A stretch of DNA of 64,000 bases from Toxoplasma gondii ME49 (GCF_000006565.2 NC_031475.1:4945601-5009600), one strand, 5' to 3'. Shown: positions 13,201-26,500, counted from the stretch's first letter. Program-made: numbers and translations. The notes: generated from the sequence alone by a model not told the origin.

Positions 13201-15832
13201 TTTTGTGGAGATGTACCGGTGGGTAAGCTTTTTATTCTACACTTCACAATTTACAGGAACCACGACAACAGCCTGCCTACATGTTTTTAGTCCAGGGCGT
13301 CTCTGGAGAGTAGGTAAGACGCCAGAGCAGTCCACAAGTTCGACAGCACCCTTTGTCTTTTCCTGAAAAGAAACAAACAGAAGCCTCTCGGTCACAAGAA
13401 ACGATCCCCCGCGGTCTCGCCTTTCGAAAACCAACGCGACGCCACAATAATTCTTTAATCCGGTTCTTCATGTTGCTCGTCTCACTGTCATCGCGTTTTA
13501 GCCAGATCCATCTCTATGTCGCCTTCTCGGTCCGCGTGCACTCGGACAATTGCCAGCCGACGTATCTCACCACATCTGGTCGCCCCTCTCCATTTCTGCT
13601 ACCCCTTGAGGCTCTCTCCACTCACACGTTTAACCAACTTCCAGCTCATCTCATAGAAGCGAACGCTTTCACCGGAAGAGCTTTATGAATTAATTCAACA
13701 ATACATGGTTTCGCTTCAAGTTACCTTCGGTCGTCGCACGTTCATATCGCCACACCACCTGCCAAGTCGCTTCGGAAGCTTCAAACGTATCCCTAACGAG
13801 ACGGGTTGACGCTCACAGGGAACCAACTGCTTCACTAATTACAGCTTTTATGAAACGTGAACACCGACTCACTTCGTATTTTCTATTGAATCAAGCGAAG
13901 CATGTACACGTGAGCATCTTTTCTCCAGCAGCGATACGGTTCGTCGAAACTCGTGATGAGCATTTGACGGGTATTCGAAGAACCCCAGTGCCCGCTGCCT
14001 CACTCACCAAGGCTGCTGCGACGACGGCTTCGTTCTCAACGGGGTTAAAGGAACAGGTGCTGTACACAATTCGTCCATTTACTTTGCAGAGTTTGATGCC
14101 TCTGAAGAAAGACACAGACACACGTGAAGTCAACGCTTGGTGCTGCTCGTTCAAAGGCCTGACGAGCTTCACTGCGGGTTGCTCCAGTGCCCGTCTGTAG
14201 ACGATCCACAGCTCGGGTGTGCCATGCCTATTCACACGCAATGGACGCCGTGTGTTTCTCTTCCTTTCAGTCTCTCCCTTCTTTCCTTCTTCCCTCTCCG
14301 TCTCCTTTTCTTGGATTCCTATCTTTTTTTCCTTTCTTAATTTCCTTTTCCGCCTGCATTTCCTTTCCTCCCCTACGATTTTCATTACCATATCTTCCGT
14401 GCTCCTTTTCGTCCTTTCCGTTACCTCAAGAGAATCTGGAGTTGCAGGCGGTGGCAGCCTAGGCCTTGGTTGCTGTGCCATCGCGTCCAGAGACTCCGAG
14501 CCTTCCGGAGCGTCCCGTCGGCGCTGCAAGGCACATCGCAGAGGACGCAGTCGAAAAGGAGCGGCCGCAAGTGCGGGCGGAGAAACGCCGACGGACACAC
14601 GGCGCCACCGCGGTCTTCGAGACCCGGCGGCGAGGGACAAGCGGCGCGCTCCGGCGAATTCGATGAGACAGCCGAGACAGTGGAGACAGGAGACTCAGGG
14701 GGCGTCGCAGACGGCACTAAAATCGCTGGAAAGAACTGCGCCGAGTGAGAGGTAACGAGCAGGCAGGGCGAGTGAATGTGCCGGAGGTGATGAATGAGCC
14801 TGGCGGGTGGGAAGAACACAACGGAGACGGCAGGAATAAGGCGACTGAATACGTGACTGCATGCGCGGGCGCCTGCTACCTCCTGTGGGGAGGGAGCAGG
14901 GGCTGACCAGAAGAGGAAGATCGCCGACGAATCAAAAATGACCGATCTACGCGGCTCTGCGAGACGCTGCGCCAACGTGAGAAAGAAAGAACCTGCAGTG
15001 AGTCGACAGTGCTGTCGGAGCCTATACATTACGCCTAGAACTTAACCGATGCCGAATCACCTTGATGCTGTAGGGTATTGAAATCCATTTACGGTTTTCA
15101 CGAAAACGAGGAAACCGGCAGTCTCTCGTGCGGTGAAGACAAATGTGGAGTTCATGGCTTTGGTGTACGTGTGTGACAAAAAGTCCCGGAAGACAAAGTA
15201 GACGACTTCCTCCATAGGCGTTTGCCTTGCAGTTAACGTCTTGTCTCTTCGCACGCTTGCTACAATTGAATATCATCTCTACCTTAAGCGCCTGCTAAGA
15301 CATACAAAGGGTGTTGGGGTTCGAGGTTATACGCCGTTAAATTTATTCCCCATCGGCAATTGAGCTTACATGTGCGCCCGCCCAGAGTCTGCGTCGTTGG
15401 CAACCACCAATCCCGCTGCACGACGAGAACAGAAAAGGAGAGGGGCTTTAGGATTCGACACTGTCAAGAGGCTGACAAGTACCCCATGCGAACGCTGAGT
15501 GGCTCGCCTCGCAATCACACCAGAGACGAGCTTTGCAACCTAATTGTGTTTACGCTGAAACAGCATATGGTAAACCTTTACATGGATCAAACTGCAAGCG
15601 CGGAAACGCTTACAGCGAGGTCACTTCCACAACAGCAAACGCATCGCAAGCGAACGGATACGAAAACGGCGACATGTGACATTGCATTGACACCTTGGCA
15701 TACAAAGCTCTACATGCATCCCTATATGTAGATATATGCCTTTGTATGAGGATGTATCTATCTCTACCTACATATAATTACACATATACAAATACATAGA
15801 GGTACAAACACACCCACACGCAAACGTGTATC

Positions 15833-15871
<39 letters not shown>

Positions 15872-18401
15872 GCAGGATATGTGGAGGGTTGGTAAGGTTC
15901 TTAAATCACACAAAACAAGGTGTCCAGAAGCGCCTCAGCTGGACAAAACAGGCTTGTGCAGCGACTCACGCGGCACGAGGGCGCTTATTTCGGAGTCGAG
16001 AGAACCTCGTCGAACCGAAGAGACTCCATTCTCTTGACCTCTCAAACTATTCAGTCTCGCCTGCTCGCGCTCCTTCTTGTGGACGACATGCATGCGCTCG
16101 AGGAGCTGCGACGTTTTGGATCCGGGCGCCGCACAGAGGTCTAGGACGCACGAGTCCGCCTGTGGAATACAATACACAGAGAAAACACAACGCAGGGACC
16201 TCGAACTGAAGCTCCAAACGACTACATCTGTATATATCAACGTAGCTCCTTATGTATGCGTTAGTTATCGGTGCAACGTAAAGAGTTGCGAAGGCACTGT
16301 ACCCTTACAAAGCTCCACCGAAAAGAGGAATTTTGCATCGGTTTCTCTAGAAACGCGACGGCTCTCGCATACCCTCTTTTCGTCCACCATTTTCACCTCA
16401 AAGAAACCGATCCCGTGCTCTGCCTTGGGCACTGAAACTAGCCCACCATTCAACAGCGATTACAGGCGCTCTTGCAGAGCACCATATCACGCTTTCACAC
16501 CTTTCGCTGTTCGTGTGTTTCTCGAGGCACTTGCCTTGATGTCAAAAAACAGAGCAGGGATCATGCTGACGACCTCTTGCCTCATGATGGTCGCAGCCTC
16601 CGACTGGGCAACGAGGAAGCGGTGGAACGCCCTGACGACAGTGCAGAGAACAGCACTTGGTTTCTGTTCACAAGCCTATCTGCGAATTCCGCGCAAGATC
16701 GATGACATCTGAAGGTAGAATCCACTGTCAAGGCTTTCGTCCCTGTCTCGTCCACGCTAAGAGAACTCAATACAACGGGCACACGATGACCCGCACACCT
16801 GCCTAGACGCGGAACCGCGGGAAGACAGCGTCATTGGTGTCAGCGGCAAAAGGGAAGTGAGAAATGGCTCCGCAGACTTAAACTCTTTAATTGTGGATTT
16901 ATATCGGAGCAAGTGCTTGCGGAAGTTGGAAACGCCTACAGAGGGTGTTTCGATTTTGCAGTAGGGAATTTCTACACATTTTGCGCATGTACCTGAAAAC
17001 CGGTGAAGGACTACACCAGCACCGTTAAACGCGAGGACACAGACACAGGGGTCGAGAGCGAGACAGACAGCGAGACAGACAGCGAGACGAAGATCCGAAT
17101 ACGAGGAAGCAGGCGAAACGGGAGAACGGAACTCGCGAGGGGACGCACAAAAGTGGCTTGCAGGATCTCAAGGCTGCGCGAGAGACGTCGATTTGGAATG
17201 CCTCGGAGCCTTGAAGGAACCAAGAGATCGCTCGAAAGGCCTGACTCAGTTTCGCTTCTCTGCGCCAGCAAGACGTTGAAGCCGGCACATTTGTTTCTCC
17301 AGAAGAAGCGATGTCGGAGCGAGAAGATGGCGGATCAAACGAACTCGGACAAGCTTCGGGAAGGGCTCCGGCCGCTTCGTCCCTCTTTAGTCTACAAACA
17401 AGCAAGGAAAGAGAGATTCGAAATCCATAGAAATCGAAAAAAGACCGCCCCTCCTTTGTAACCTGTCTCGAGTCGCTTCCTCCTCTCCTGTGTCTCTCCT
17501 TAATGGATCCGTCCCGCTGTGAGCGTCGTTTTTCGCCTCTCTACTCCTTACATGTTTGCGAGTTTTTGCTAGGATTGTGTGTCTAGTCCTCGCTGTCTCA
17601 TCTACTCTTGCAGGAAGCAAGCCCTTGAGACGGACGCGTCGATCTTCCACGGGTATTTGTCTGCGATTTTACCAAGTTTTATAAAGAAGGAGCGATGCCA
17701 CGAAATACAGATGTTACCCCTTCCTGGGCACCGGAAGTGAGGCAAAAAATACTCACGAGGACACAACCACAACTTTGTGATGTTATGGATTCGCGATAGA
17801 AGCACACGGGCTACACAGTTCAAGCTGTAGTATTTGATGCAGTTTGATCTGCATCTGATGTTCTGCGTCAAGTGATCTATAAACGTTGAATCCTTCATTA
17901 CGGATGTCGATTAAAGGGAACCGGAGGCGAGGAGACTACATCTCTTTCTAGAACTTAGGGGTGTGCAGATTGGTGCCTTGCTCGCGGAGAGGCTCAGACA
18001 TTTGGAACTGAGACTTCGGTTCGCAGAGGTCTCGGCCGCCACAAACTTACTGCTCCATCGTCTGGTGTATGTACGCCCGAATGTAATGTTGGTGAGGCGT
18101 ACACGTGACTACGCGGAAGGCAGTCGGCAAATCTGTCCGGAGACACTCGAGAAACATTGGCCATTCCTCTGAAATGCACAGAATCAGACAGGAAATGCAA
18201 CGCAGTCGAGGGAATGGCCGCGACAACCTCCTGTAAGGACGATGCGGCAAACGAACAGGGACTGGAAGAGCAAAGACATATCAACGAAGTTTTCTATCCT
18301 CAACAGAAGGCCTCAGCTCTTCCCCACTGATCATTGTGCCACACACTATGGCAGATCCCTGAATCCACACACACGCATCTATGTCTTCATTAAGGCAACC
18401 G

Positions 18402-18446
<45 letters not shown>

Positions 18447-18824
18447 GTGTAAGGGGACATGGTGTATACACGTTTATATAATCAAATCTGTATACAAGTA
18501 TATACATACACATGTATATATATATATATATATATATCCGCAAGCAGGAACGTATGTCTACGTTTAAAGAGATAGATATATATGGGCGTTTGGATACAAA
18601 TGACAAAATAGAACGGAGAAGAGTTGAGTTCGTTTAGCAATTTCAGACGGTATTAGATAGCTCGGGATGACAAACTGAGCCTGCTTACCGTCAGGCACGA
18701 TTTTCTGCTGAAGATAATAGGCCTCCCACTCCGCATTTTCCCTCACGTCTGGAGAAGTCAGCCAAACTCCATTGCCCTCGCCATTCTTTTTCTCCGCGCC
18801 TTTGCCTCCCTTCTTCTTCCCCAT
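10254..18824 (-). CDS. NSUN2/Trm4-type RNA (cytosine-5) methyltransferase
   Basis: The enzyme transfers a methyl group from S-adenosylmethionine to C5 of cytosine in tRNA (NSUN2/Trm4 family, usually nuclear). Exons in coding order: 18824-18689, 18168-18105, a probable 17848-17757, a probable exon near 17240-17130, 16675 (or 16663)-16535, 16159-15970, 15415-15370, 14799-14425, 14101-14008, 13362-13281, 12670-12479, 11746-10254. From 16159 to the stop the frame closes exactly (824 codons including stop). The SAM-binding motif LDLCAAPGSKT is in exon 16159-15970. VVANDAD follows in the 46-nt exon. The two catalytic cysteines lie in DVPCS (exon 14799-14425) and STCSF (14101-14008). RPTMFP and HLNNTGGFFVAVL lie in the last two exons. 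The 497-residue last exon ends in a segment resembling the PUA-like tail of human NSUN2 (VWFVSHGVERAL, CRNSSKYRL). Acidic and Glu/Arg-rich stretches are coccidian-specific. The donor after 16535 is GC. Boundaries between 17757 and 16675 remain unsolved. Confidence 0.9.
15833..15871. repeat. AT dinucleotide microsatellite
   Basis: An almost pure (AT)n run with one GT interruption. It sits in the intron between the exons ending at 15970 and starting at 15415 of the methyltransferase gene, so its length should not affect the protein. Confidence 0.9.
16160..16534 (-). other. Apparent GC-AG intron
   Basis: The methyltransferase exon carrying RQEVVSMIP ends at 16535 and is followed by GCAAGT, not GT. 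The acceptor AG is at 16161-16160. Splicing here joins FFDIK to ADSCVLDLCAAPG with the same spacing as in human NSUN2 between its matching motifs, and phase 0 is kept. AG|GCAAGT is the known consensus of the rare GC-AG class of U2 introns. No GT donor nearby preserves both the frame and the spacing. Confidence 0.8.
18404..18537. repeat. Two AT microsatellites in the first intron
   Basis: (AT)n runs cover about 18404-18443 and 18515-18537, with AT-rich sequence between them. Both lie inside the first intron (18169-18688) of the methyltransferase gene. Confidence 0.85.
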
Positions 18825-19964
18825 CTTGCCGCCGAGACGTGTAATGCGTTAGAGAAGACGAAGCAGGAAAAACGCAGGAAAGAAGAGGGAGGAAAGGAAA
18901 GGAGAGACGGAAGACAAGGAAGAAGAGAGAAGAGAGGAGACGGAGGACTCAACTGGACAAAAGGAGAGACCTAGGTCGAAGTAGAAGAGACAGAGAAGGC
19001 ACACACGGCAAAGCAAGGAGACTGGTAAGCCTGAGGCAAAGAAAGACTGGAGGAGGAGACACGAAAAGAAACAATTCAGAGAGCAAAGAACAGAAACGAA
19101 GTGCAAGGTGAAAAAGAACAGAGCGCGCGCGGGACAGAGAGACAGACAGCTGCAGCCAGAGTGGCAAGGGACCCTGAGACAACGAAGGAAGGTCGAGGTC
19201 GGAAGCTCGGTTTAACCAAGGCACTTTTCTAGGAGAAGAAGACCACGAGAACAAGAAGCAGTGAAGAAATACCTGCAAAAGGGCAGAGGGACATGGAGTT
19301 CAGAAGCAGAAATTCGGTCAAGTTTGAGAAGCGCTTCTTTTCCAGCGTGCATGCGTTGTGCCAGAAGAAGCGCGAATCTTGCTCTTCCGTCGATTCGTGT
19401 GGGGTGTGTTTCGTCCTCCACATTTTCTCAAGACTAGGAAGCTGTTTTTCATCGCAGCTCCCTCTGTATCTTATTCGTCTTTCTCGCTCTTTTACTTTTG
19501 CTGTTCTCTCGAGCCGGAGCAATCGTCGCTGTGCCACACGCACCCCAGACCTCTCTCACCCTGACGCGCGCAGAAACGCGTAGGAGAGACCATTGAGCAT
19601 ATGTATTAATACTGCGAAGATAACTTGGGTGACCAAACCTGTCCTGAAAAAGGACTTTCTTTTCCTTGGCAAATCTTTTCCTATCATCCACAGCGTCCCC
19701 CCTTGTGCGTTTTTACTCCCTTTCCCTCCCTCCTCTTCGACTTCTCGGTTTCCCGGTTTTTTCCAGCTCGCTGGTTCGGCTCTGCATCTGTTTCCTTGCC
19801 TTTTCCTTCTGGTCCAGGACCCTTTCTCGGCTGGTTTCTTAGATTCTCTCCATCTGCACTCGTGTGTCTCTGTCGCGAGCTTCGCTTCCCTCTCCTGGAG
19901 TCTCCTGGCCCTCTGTTTTTCGATATTTCGCCTCTGCGTCACTCGCTCTCCTGTTTCCTCCAAA
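18825..19964. promoter_or_regulatory. Shared divergent promoter region (methyltransferase / TOM22)
   Basis: These 1.14 kb separate two outward-facing start codons, at 18824 on the minus strand and 19965 on the plus strand. The strands are strongly skewed: the plus strand is purine-rich from about 18850 to 19290 and pyrimidine-rich from about 19680 to 19960, so each gene has a CT-rich leader on its coding strand. That is common upstream of Toxoplasma start codons. Transcription start sites cannot be located by eye. Confidence 0.5.
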
Positions 19965-20234
19965 ATGGGGAACCTCCTGTCCTCGCTGCTTCCGCCCAGA
20001 GTCCACAAGCGCCTGAATCGGCTGTGGACAAACTCGTACTGGCTCGTGAGCACAGTCGCATGGGTCGCGTCGACTGCGGCCATCACTCTCGCTGCGCCAG
20101 TCATTTTCCATTACGAGAAAGAGTGTCAAATGTTTGAGACGCAGGCTCAGTTCTACCAACAGCAACAGGCGCTCTTGGCATCCGGCGTGGCTGGTGCAGC
20201 AGCTGGCGCAGCGGGGGCGACTCCTTCGGTGTGA
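19965..20234 (+). CDS. TOM22: TOM22-like mitochondrial outer membrane import subunit
   Basis: A single-exon gene of 89 residues. TOM22 is the central single-pass subunit of the outer-membrane translocase that receives precursor proteins (family knowledge). There are about 24 N-terminal residues, containing a basic run (RVHKRLNR), then one hydrophobic span at about 26-48 ending in APVIF. A tail of about 40 residues rich in Gln and Ala follows. The order of tryptophan-containing span, proline near its end, aromatic residue, Glu-Lys and Gln-rich tail matches the human TOM22 membrane anchor and intermembrane-space tail. The acidic cytosolic receptor domain of fungal and animal TOM22 is missing, as in plant TOM9. 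ATG 19965 is the first in-frame ATG and sits in a strong Toxoplasma start context (CAAAATGG). The assignment rests on this short similarity, so another small tail-anchored protein is possible. Confidence 0.75.
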   Translation: MGNLLSSLLPPRVHKRLNRLWTNSYWLVSTVAWVASTAAITLAAPVIFHYEKECQMFETQAQFYQQQQALLASGVAGAAAGAAGATPSV

Positions 20235-23200
20235 GGGGACCTCGAATGCCGTTTGAGGTATTCGGGGTACACGACCAGAAGCCAAGCCAGAGCTCAGCAG
20301 AGAAAGCAGAGTGGAGGACCGAGAGCTGGGGGGTGAAGGGAAGCGTGAGTGAGGTAGACGGGGCGGTGCCTGCAAAGAGTTTTCAATATTTTTCCCAGCC
20401 CTCACGCTCACTCCCTAACGAGGAGATCTGTGTGCTTGAGGGATGGGCGTTGATCTTCTGGAGGAACGGGGAAGCGGAAAAAACCGAAACGAATGGAAAA
20501 AGTGGAGGCAGGGGACGCGACGAAGTTGGCGAGTGGAAGCGAAGTTCATTGGAAAGTTGAAGTGCGGGTACCTGCGTGTTCGAAGCTTTCGGTGTGCCCC
20601 TTTGTCATTTTTCGGCGCTTCGTCAATCTCGCCCACCGGCGACGCACATGTTCTTCTAGGTGCACAAAATAGTTCTTCCTTTGATAGATTAAAACGGTCA
20701 AGTGTATCCATGTTCATCCCAAAAAAAGAGGCAGGCGACTTCAGGCGGTCGTCCGGCTGGGTCTTTTTCGGATCAACTCCGGATGCGTTTTTTGCTACAA
20801 CGCCGGTCCTTTCCCAGAAAGCCTTCCAAAAGGCGCCACGTACGCCGCTGTGAGGGGGCTAGCAGCAAAGTGAAACAACTCCCCGGAGATGACCGTTTTT
20901 TTCTCTCCCCTACAAGGCAGCTTGACTCGTAATTTGCCAGCATGTCTTGTTTTTCAAATCGTGGAGCAAAATACTCTGAGACCCACGCCCAGCGAAACGC
21001 TCTATTCATCTTTCATGTGTGTCCGCAATCACAAGTTCAAATGCATACCTTAGCCGCTCCAACGTTTCTAGGTTTCGAATGCTCACAGAAACACACACAG
21101 AACGATCCCGCTCTGAGTTATGAATACAGTGTTTCGAGAAAATCTATGTTGTCCAAGGTATGGTCCGCCAGATGAAAACGCAAAAACGACGCCCTTCCCT
21201 CCAAGGCCTGAAAAAGTAAATGGTGAAAAGAAGCGCTGTCACCAACATGGTTTTGCGGCTTACCTTGATCGCTTCCCTGCCGTTTTCCCGCTCTCAAATC
21301 CCTATTAGTCATATGCGTTCCACACAAACAAGATGCGCTAAAATGCGCAATATAATGCAACAGATCTTGGTTCAGGTAGTCAAAGACTGTCAAGATCTCC
21401 TATCCGGTGATCGACCTTTGTTTGTGTCTGGCCACTCCTTCACGCTTCACTGAATCCCCTCTGTGCAGTTCCGTGGCGCGTTGCGAACGTATGCCTCATC
21501 TCGTCCGCTTCTCCTCTCTTTTTTGTGCCGCCCTTTTCTCTCCTTATTTCACCTTCGCGCCTGTTCTTGAGTGCTCTTCGCCAGGTCCATCCCGGCACCT
21601 GCCCCTTTCTTGGATTTTGTGTCTTGCTTGTCACACAAAAAACCGCCTCAGTCGGTACGGGTGGAGTCTTTCCCGGCTCGTTTCTTGTACATATCTCTGC
21701 TGCAATTTCGTCTCTTCTGCGTTTTTCTTTGTGAAGAGTAAGAATCATACATCTTTCTTCCCCAGCACCGAAACAGAGGAGACGATCCTCTAAGCACCAA
21801 TCTTCGCTTCCCTGTGAGGCTCGGGCAACGTCCGAACACTTCCATTCATACACATTTGAGGATTCGAGTGCGTCACTTCGGGGCAACGTTTTTAGAAAGG
21901 CAAAACGCGAGCTACGTTGGGTGTTTGTAAATCACAAACACCGCCACTCTTCTTGCGGCACTCAAGTTCTTACCATATCATACGCTATGCATTGCAAGTG
22001 ACAAACGAATTTTCCGTTCGACACGATTCGTACTTTCCATTCTGAACATTTTCCCCTTCGCAATGCTCACGTTTATATTGAGTAAGGCGTGCCAAGTTTC
22101 TGCATGGATTTGTCTACAAAACGTAACAAACCTCCGGGCCAAGTACTCCGTACTTTGTTCCAATTTTAATTGTGCGTTTCGAATCATACCTAAGAATTTA
22201 ACGATTGCCTGTCCTGGGAGGCGATTGAGACAAGACCGGAAAATGAGGCGTGCCGGCGAAGACGGAATACGCCTCCGGTTACGAGATAGGGCCAGCAGGT
22301 TCTTTTTGAATGGTGTAATCCACCACCCCAATGGACTGCGTCAGACAGCTAAACATGTTGGATTTCAATATCCTGAGAATCTAAGGTAATTCCACATCGG
22401 TTGCGTTATGGGCGCAACCCGAAAAACGGTTTGAGGATTCTGCGTCTTTCCAATAACGCGAGCCTCCGTCAGGTGTGTTTCATCTCGTTGTCCATGCAGC
22501 TCGTCTCCACAGCTGGGACCTGGGGAAAAAACTAAACTCGTGCCTCCGGACACAGAAGCGTGAACAGAGGTCTCTATTTAGTGGATCCAGGTCCTACTGT
22601 GCTAGCAGAGCAAAGCTAAGATGAGGACTAATGTAGAAACAGACCCAGTTGAACGAGCACCAGCGAATTCCTTGCATTCACAAAAACCACCACAAAGGAA
22701 ACGGCTCGCGTTCGTTTTCAGACAGTCCTGTGTTCTCTGCAACGACTGTGTATCCAGGGTTGTATCAACAGTGGGATCGCGACAAGATGAACAACCAAAC
22801 CACGCCCACGAGAAAAAAGCATCATTCGAAAGCAGAGGAGACAAGCCGCGCAAGAGGCAGAACACTATAAATACACGCCAAGAAAAACAGAAACCTTCCA
22901 CCGCGACAACTTTACAAGAGTTCCACATACAGAAGTTAGTTCGCAGGTTTCTCATCGATGTCGGATCCGTTAAGACCCGAGGGATACCGCGCTGTCGATT
23001 CTCACGCAGACAAGACCCCTTTCACCCGTCATTTCTGTCGAGTTCCCCTGCATTTGTTTTCCACATTCGCCCTGACAGAGTCCCTTCCTTTCTCTCCAGA
23101 GTTTAGTCCGTTCGCTTCTGTAGTTGATGGTCCCGCTTCCTCCCCGTCTTCTCCTACTGTGTCTCTCCGTTGTAATTCAACATCTCAGCGGGCGCCTTGT

Positions 23201-23546
23201 CTTCCTTTAGGACTAGCTCCATCTTTCTGCCTTGCCGTTAACGTTAAACGCTTCTACCGCTCCTCTCCTTCTTGCGTTAGAGCTGGGAAGCGCGAGATGA
23301 GAATGAACTGCTGAAATGTAAGTGCGTCGTCATCAGTGGAACGGTGTATCTCAGGGTGCAAATTTGATGAAGCCCTGCGAACTGTCATTTTTTTTTCCTC
23401 GACCTGCCCGCATGTCGTTATCCACTTTCCACTTCAGTTGGGTCCCCAGGAGTTTGCTGTTTTTTCCTCGTCTCGCTTTCGTTCTTCTTACAGTTCCACG
23501 TCATCGCCAACCCCTCGAGATTGGTGTCTTTTGACAACACGATTTC
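20235..23546. other. Intergenic region between convergent genes
   Basis: This lies between the TOM22 stop and the condensin stop codon and should hold both 3' untranslated regions. The open frames reach 161 codons (22621-23106, plus) but have no recognisable domain, start context or splice partners. No structural RNA or repeat was noticed. Confidence 0.45.
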
Positions 23547-26500
23547 TCATCGCTTTCGACGACATCCACCTCGCTTCGAATCCTGCAACGAGTCCTCTTC
23601 CGCTTTCACCTTCCTTTCTTTTCTCTTCTTCTCTCGGCGGTTCATGTCGCATTCCCTCTGCATGTCCTCGCCTTTCCGCTTCTTCCCGCGAACCGGTGCC
23701 TCCTCAGCGCCCATCTCCCCCTCACCCTCTTCTTCTTTCTCTTCCTTCTCTTCCTTTTCAGTCTCGGCAAAAAGGCTGCTCCCTCCCCCGGCTTCGGACA
23801 TGTCACCTTTGGATGCCTCTCCTTCAGCAGATCCTGCCTCGACGTCTGCCGCTTCCTTCTCGGCTTCTTCGCCTTCGCCTATCTCCCCAAGCTGCTCTGC
23901 AAGGGTCGCGCCTTCATCCTGTTCCTGAGACAGAGTAAATACGGCATGCTGCGACTCCACGAATCCGGAACGCGCGTCGCATTCAGCGTTCTTAGTGACC
24001 TTGAACGCAATCGATGTATTCACACGATAATTTCACACATTGGCGTCTCAGTTACAATGACAGTTCCTCTCAAAAGACTTGAGAAAAACACGCATGCAAC
24101 AGAGTCCTACGCGACTCCGGTCATTCCGCGTTCAGTTCGGTCTCTTAAAAAAGCCAGCGAGAGAGCAGGGAACGGGTCAAGAATGGTCTATCGTCTCTGC
24201 AGCTCGTGTGCTAGTATCTAATTTAACGGTTGTCAGAGGTCGATAAAAGAGAAGCTACACCAATCAGATCACAACTGAAGCTCGACGTCCTCCCGCACAG
24301 TGTCTAACAAGATTCTTAGGATTGTGTAGGCTGCTTCCTTCTCGGGAGTATAGACTAGGCAACTCGTTTACGTAATGAAGGATTCAGCGCTTAGGAAATG
24401 CCGCGCGAGAGAAGAGACACTCGCGCCACAGAGGAACCGATGCAGGCGCAGTATGCGAACGAGGGGAGGCCAGGAGACCGAAGAACAGGGAAAGCAGAGA
24501 AAAGGAAAACCGAGCAATGAGGAGAAGAGGGTCAGTGGAACAGAGACTCCGGCAAACGAGCGATGGCCGTGTCTCTGAGAAGAAACGCAGTCGAGATAAA
24601 AGTCGAAGAGGCAGAAACAAGGAAGAAGGAAGAGCGGGAAGAGAAATACGTGCCTCCAACAGACGCAAAGCCAACGGAGAAACGAAAAGTTCAGAAGATA
24701 AAAACGAAACGAGGCTGACCTTCTCTGTCGTATCCTCCGTCGCCGCCTGGAGTTTCTTCTGCAGCTCTTCCACAACTTCGCGAATCACAGCGACGTCCTG
24801 AAAAAAGGGAAGAAACATGATGCCAGTGTAATTTCTAGACGCCAGCGCATTTGCAGTCTCCTCTAGCAATAGGAAGGAAAAAAGGACTTACAGGTATCTG
24901 CGCACCAAGGGCAGTGGCGTGTGTACTTCTCAGCACAAGGACAAACATATAACGCCAAGAGGAAAGGCAGGAGACACGCAAATGCCGGTCGACATGCGCT
25001 TTCTTCAGTGAAAGACATATACAACATTGACACATATTCTTTTATATACATATATATACAGATGATGCACGCATGCCATGCATCCATTCCTATTGTTCTC
25101 GGCACGCGCATCTGACTCTCGATCAAAAGTCTCTTTCTCGGACATCTCTCAGCTGCAGATGAACAAACATTTCCCCCAATATCCCTGTGTATATGTGTAA
25201 ACAGCCACACCTGTACAAGCAGAGAAGCATCGTTATCCCGATGCAGGCTCAGATAGATGTACGCCTATGCATGCATGCATGTATGCATGTATGCATGCAT
25301 GCGCCTCTGTCGAGACGCATGTCGCGTACCTGAGTTCCACCTGCGCCTCCGACATTTCCGGCTCTGTCTGTTCCGCCTCTCTCCCCGTCTTCTCCTTTGA
25401 GTTTGCTTTCTCTGGAGAGGGTGGAGCGGCCCAGACCGGCGGTAGCGCCCCAACGCCCGGATATTTTGATGGAGACGCGCCGCAGAAGGTCGCGGAGAAT
25501 TTCGTCCCCGCCGCCTTCTTCTCGCGTCGCGACTGCGAATCGAATGAGGGGGAAGGACGAGGATAGCCGCCTCAACGCCTTCTCCAAGTTTGGTGAAGAC
25601 AAGCAAACAGCAGAAATCGCTTGGAAGTAGACGCGCCGGGCGGCTGCGGCTGGCCCGTTATCCTCGCCAGACGAGACCGTCGAGGGCGACAGGGGAGGCG
25701 ACGCAGACGCGCGCTTCCGGGCCGACGGCGAAGCAGAATCGATCACATGTCTCGGGATCGGAAGCGCCGCGATTCGCTGGCAAAGCTTCTCAATCAACGC
25801 CTCGCTGTGCCTGTGTTGCTTGACGAACTGCAGAAGAAACCTAAGACGAGGAGCGAAGAACGAAGCGAAGGGAAACAGAGCTCGGCGAAAGCCAGGGAAG
25901 CATTCGGGACAGAAAACCGTGTGAGGGAACAAAGAGGCGTTCAGTGGCCTTCTCCACACGGACAACACCCGCTCTTCTAGAAACGCACTTTGGAGCGACA
26001 GGAAATGCATGCACATATACACATATGCAGATGGATATACACAGAAACCGACAGGAGCAACGAGGAAACGCTGTGTCGAAGTCTCACGCGAACGCAAGCT
26101 AAATATCTACAAGTATGTAGATCTCCTCGCGGAATGCACGCATGCGTCTGTCTTCGATGCAAAGCCTCTCGGAGACGTGAGGCATGAATAGTCATGGAAA
26201 CAAGAGGAGCCTGAGGCACAAGCGGGTCGTCGAGCGAACGCAGATGCAGACGCCCCCGGTAGCAACAGCAGCACCATGTTAAATGGCTTCCTCACTTGCC
26301 ATGCGGAAGTCACAACGTTTTTCTCTCGGAGTCTAGGTCCATTCCGCCGCCCATGGCTATCACGTTGAGTGCACGCAGTACACCGGTATCTAGCATATTT
26401 GAGAATTTACCTTCTCAACGCCCACTTTTAGAAGATCCACGGTTTTCACCTTGGTTGTCGCTTGTCTATCTTCACTTACGTTACGAGTCTCTGCTGCTCT

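Noticed and set aside
17602..17740. Methyltransferase exon containing LGKIADKYPW
   Set aside because: It would leave an intron of fewer than 30 nt after the probable exon ending at 17757, and the match to NSUN2 is weak.
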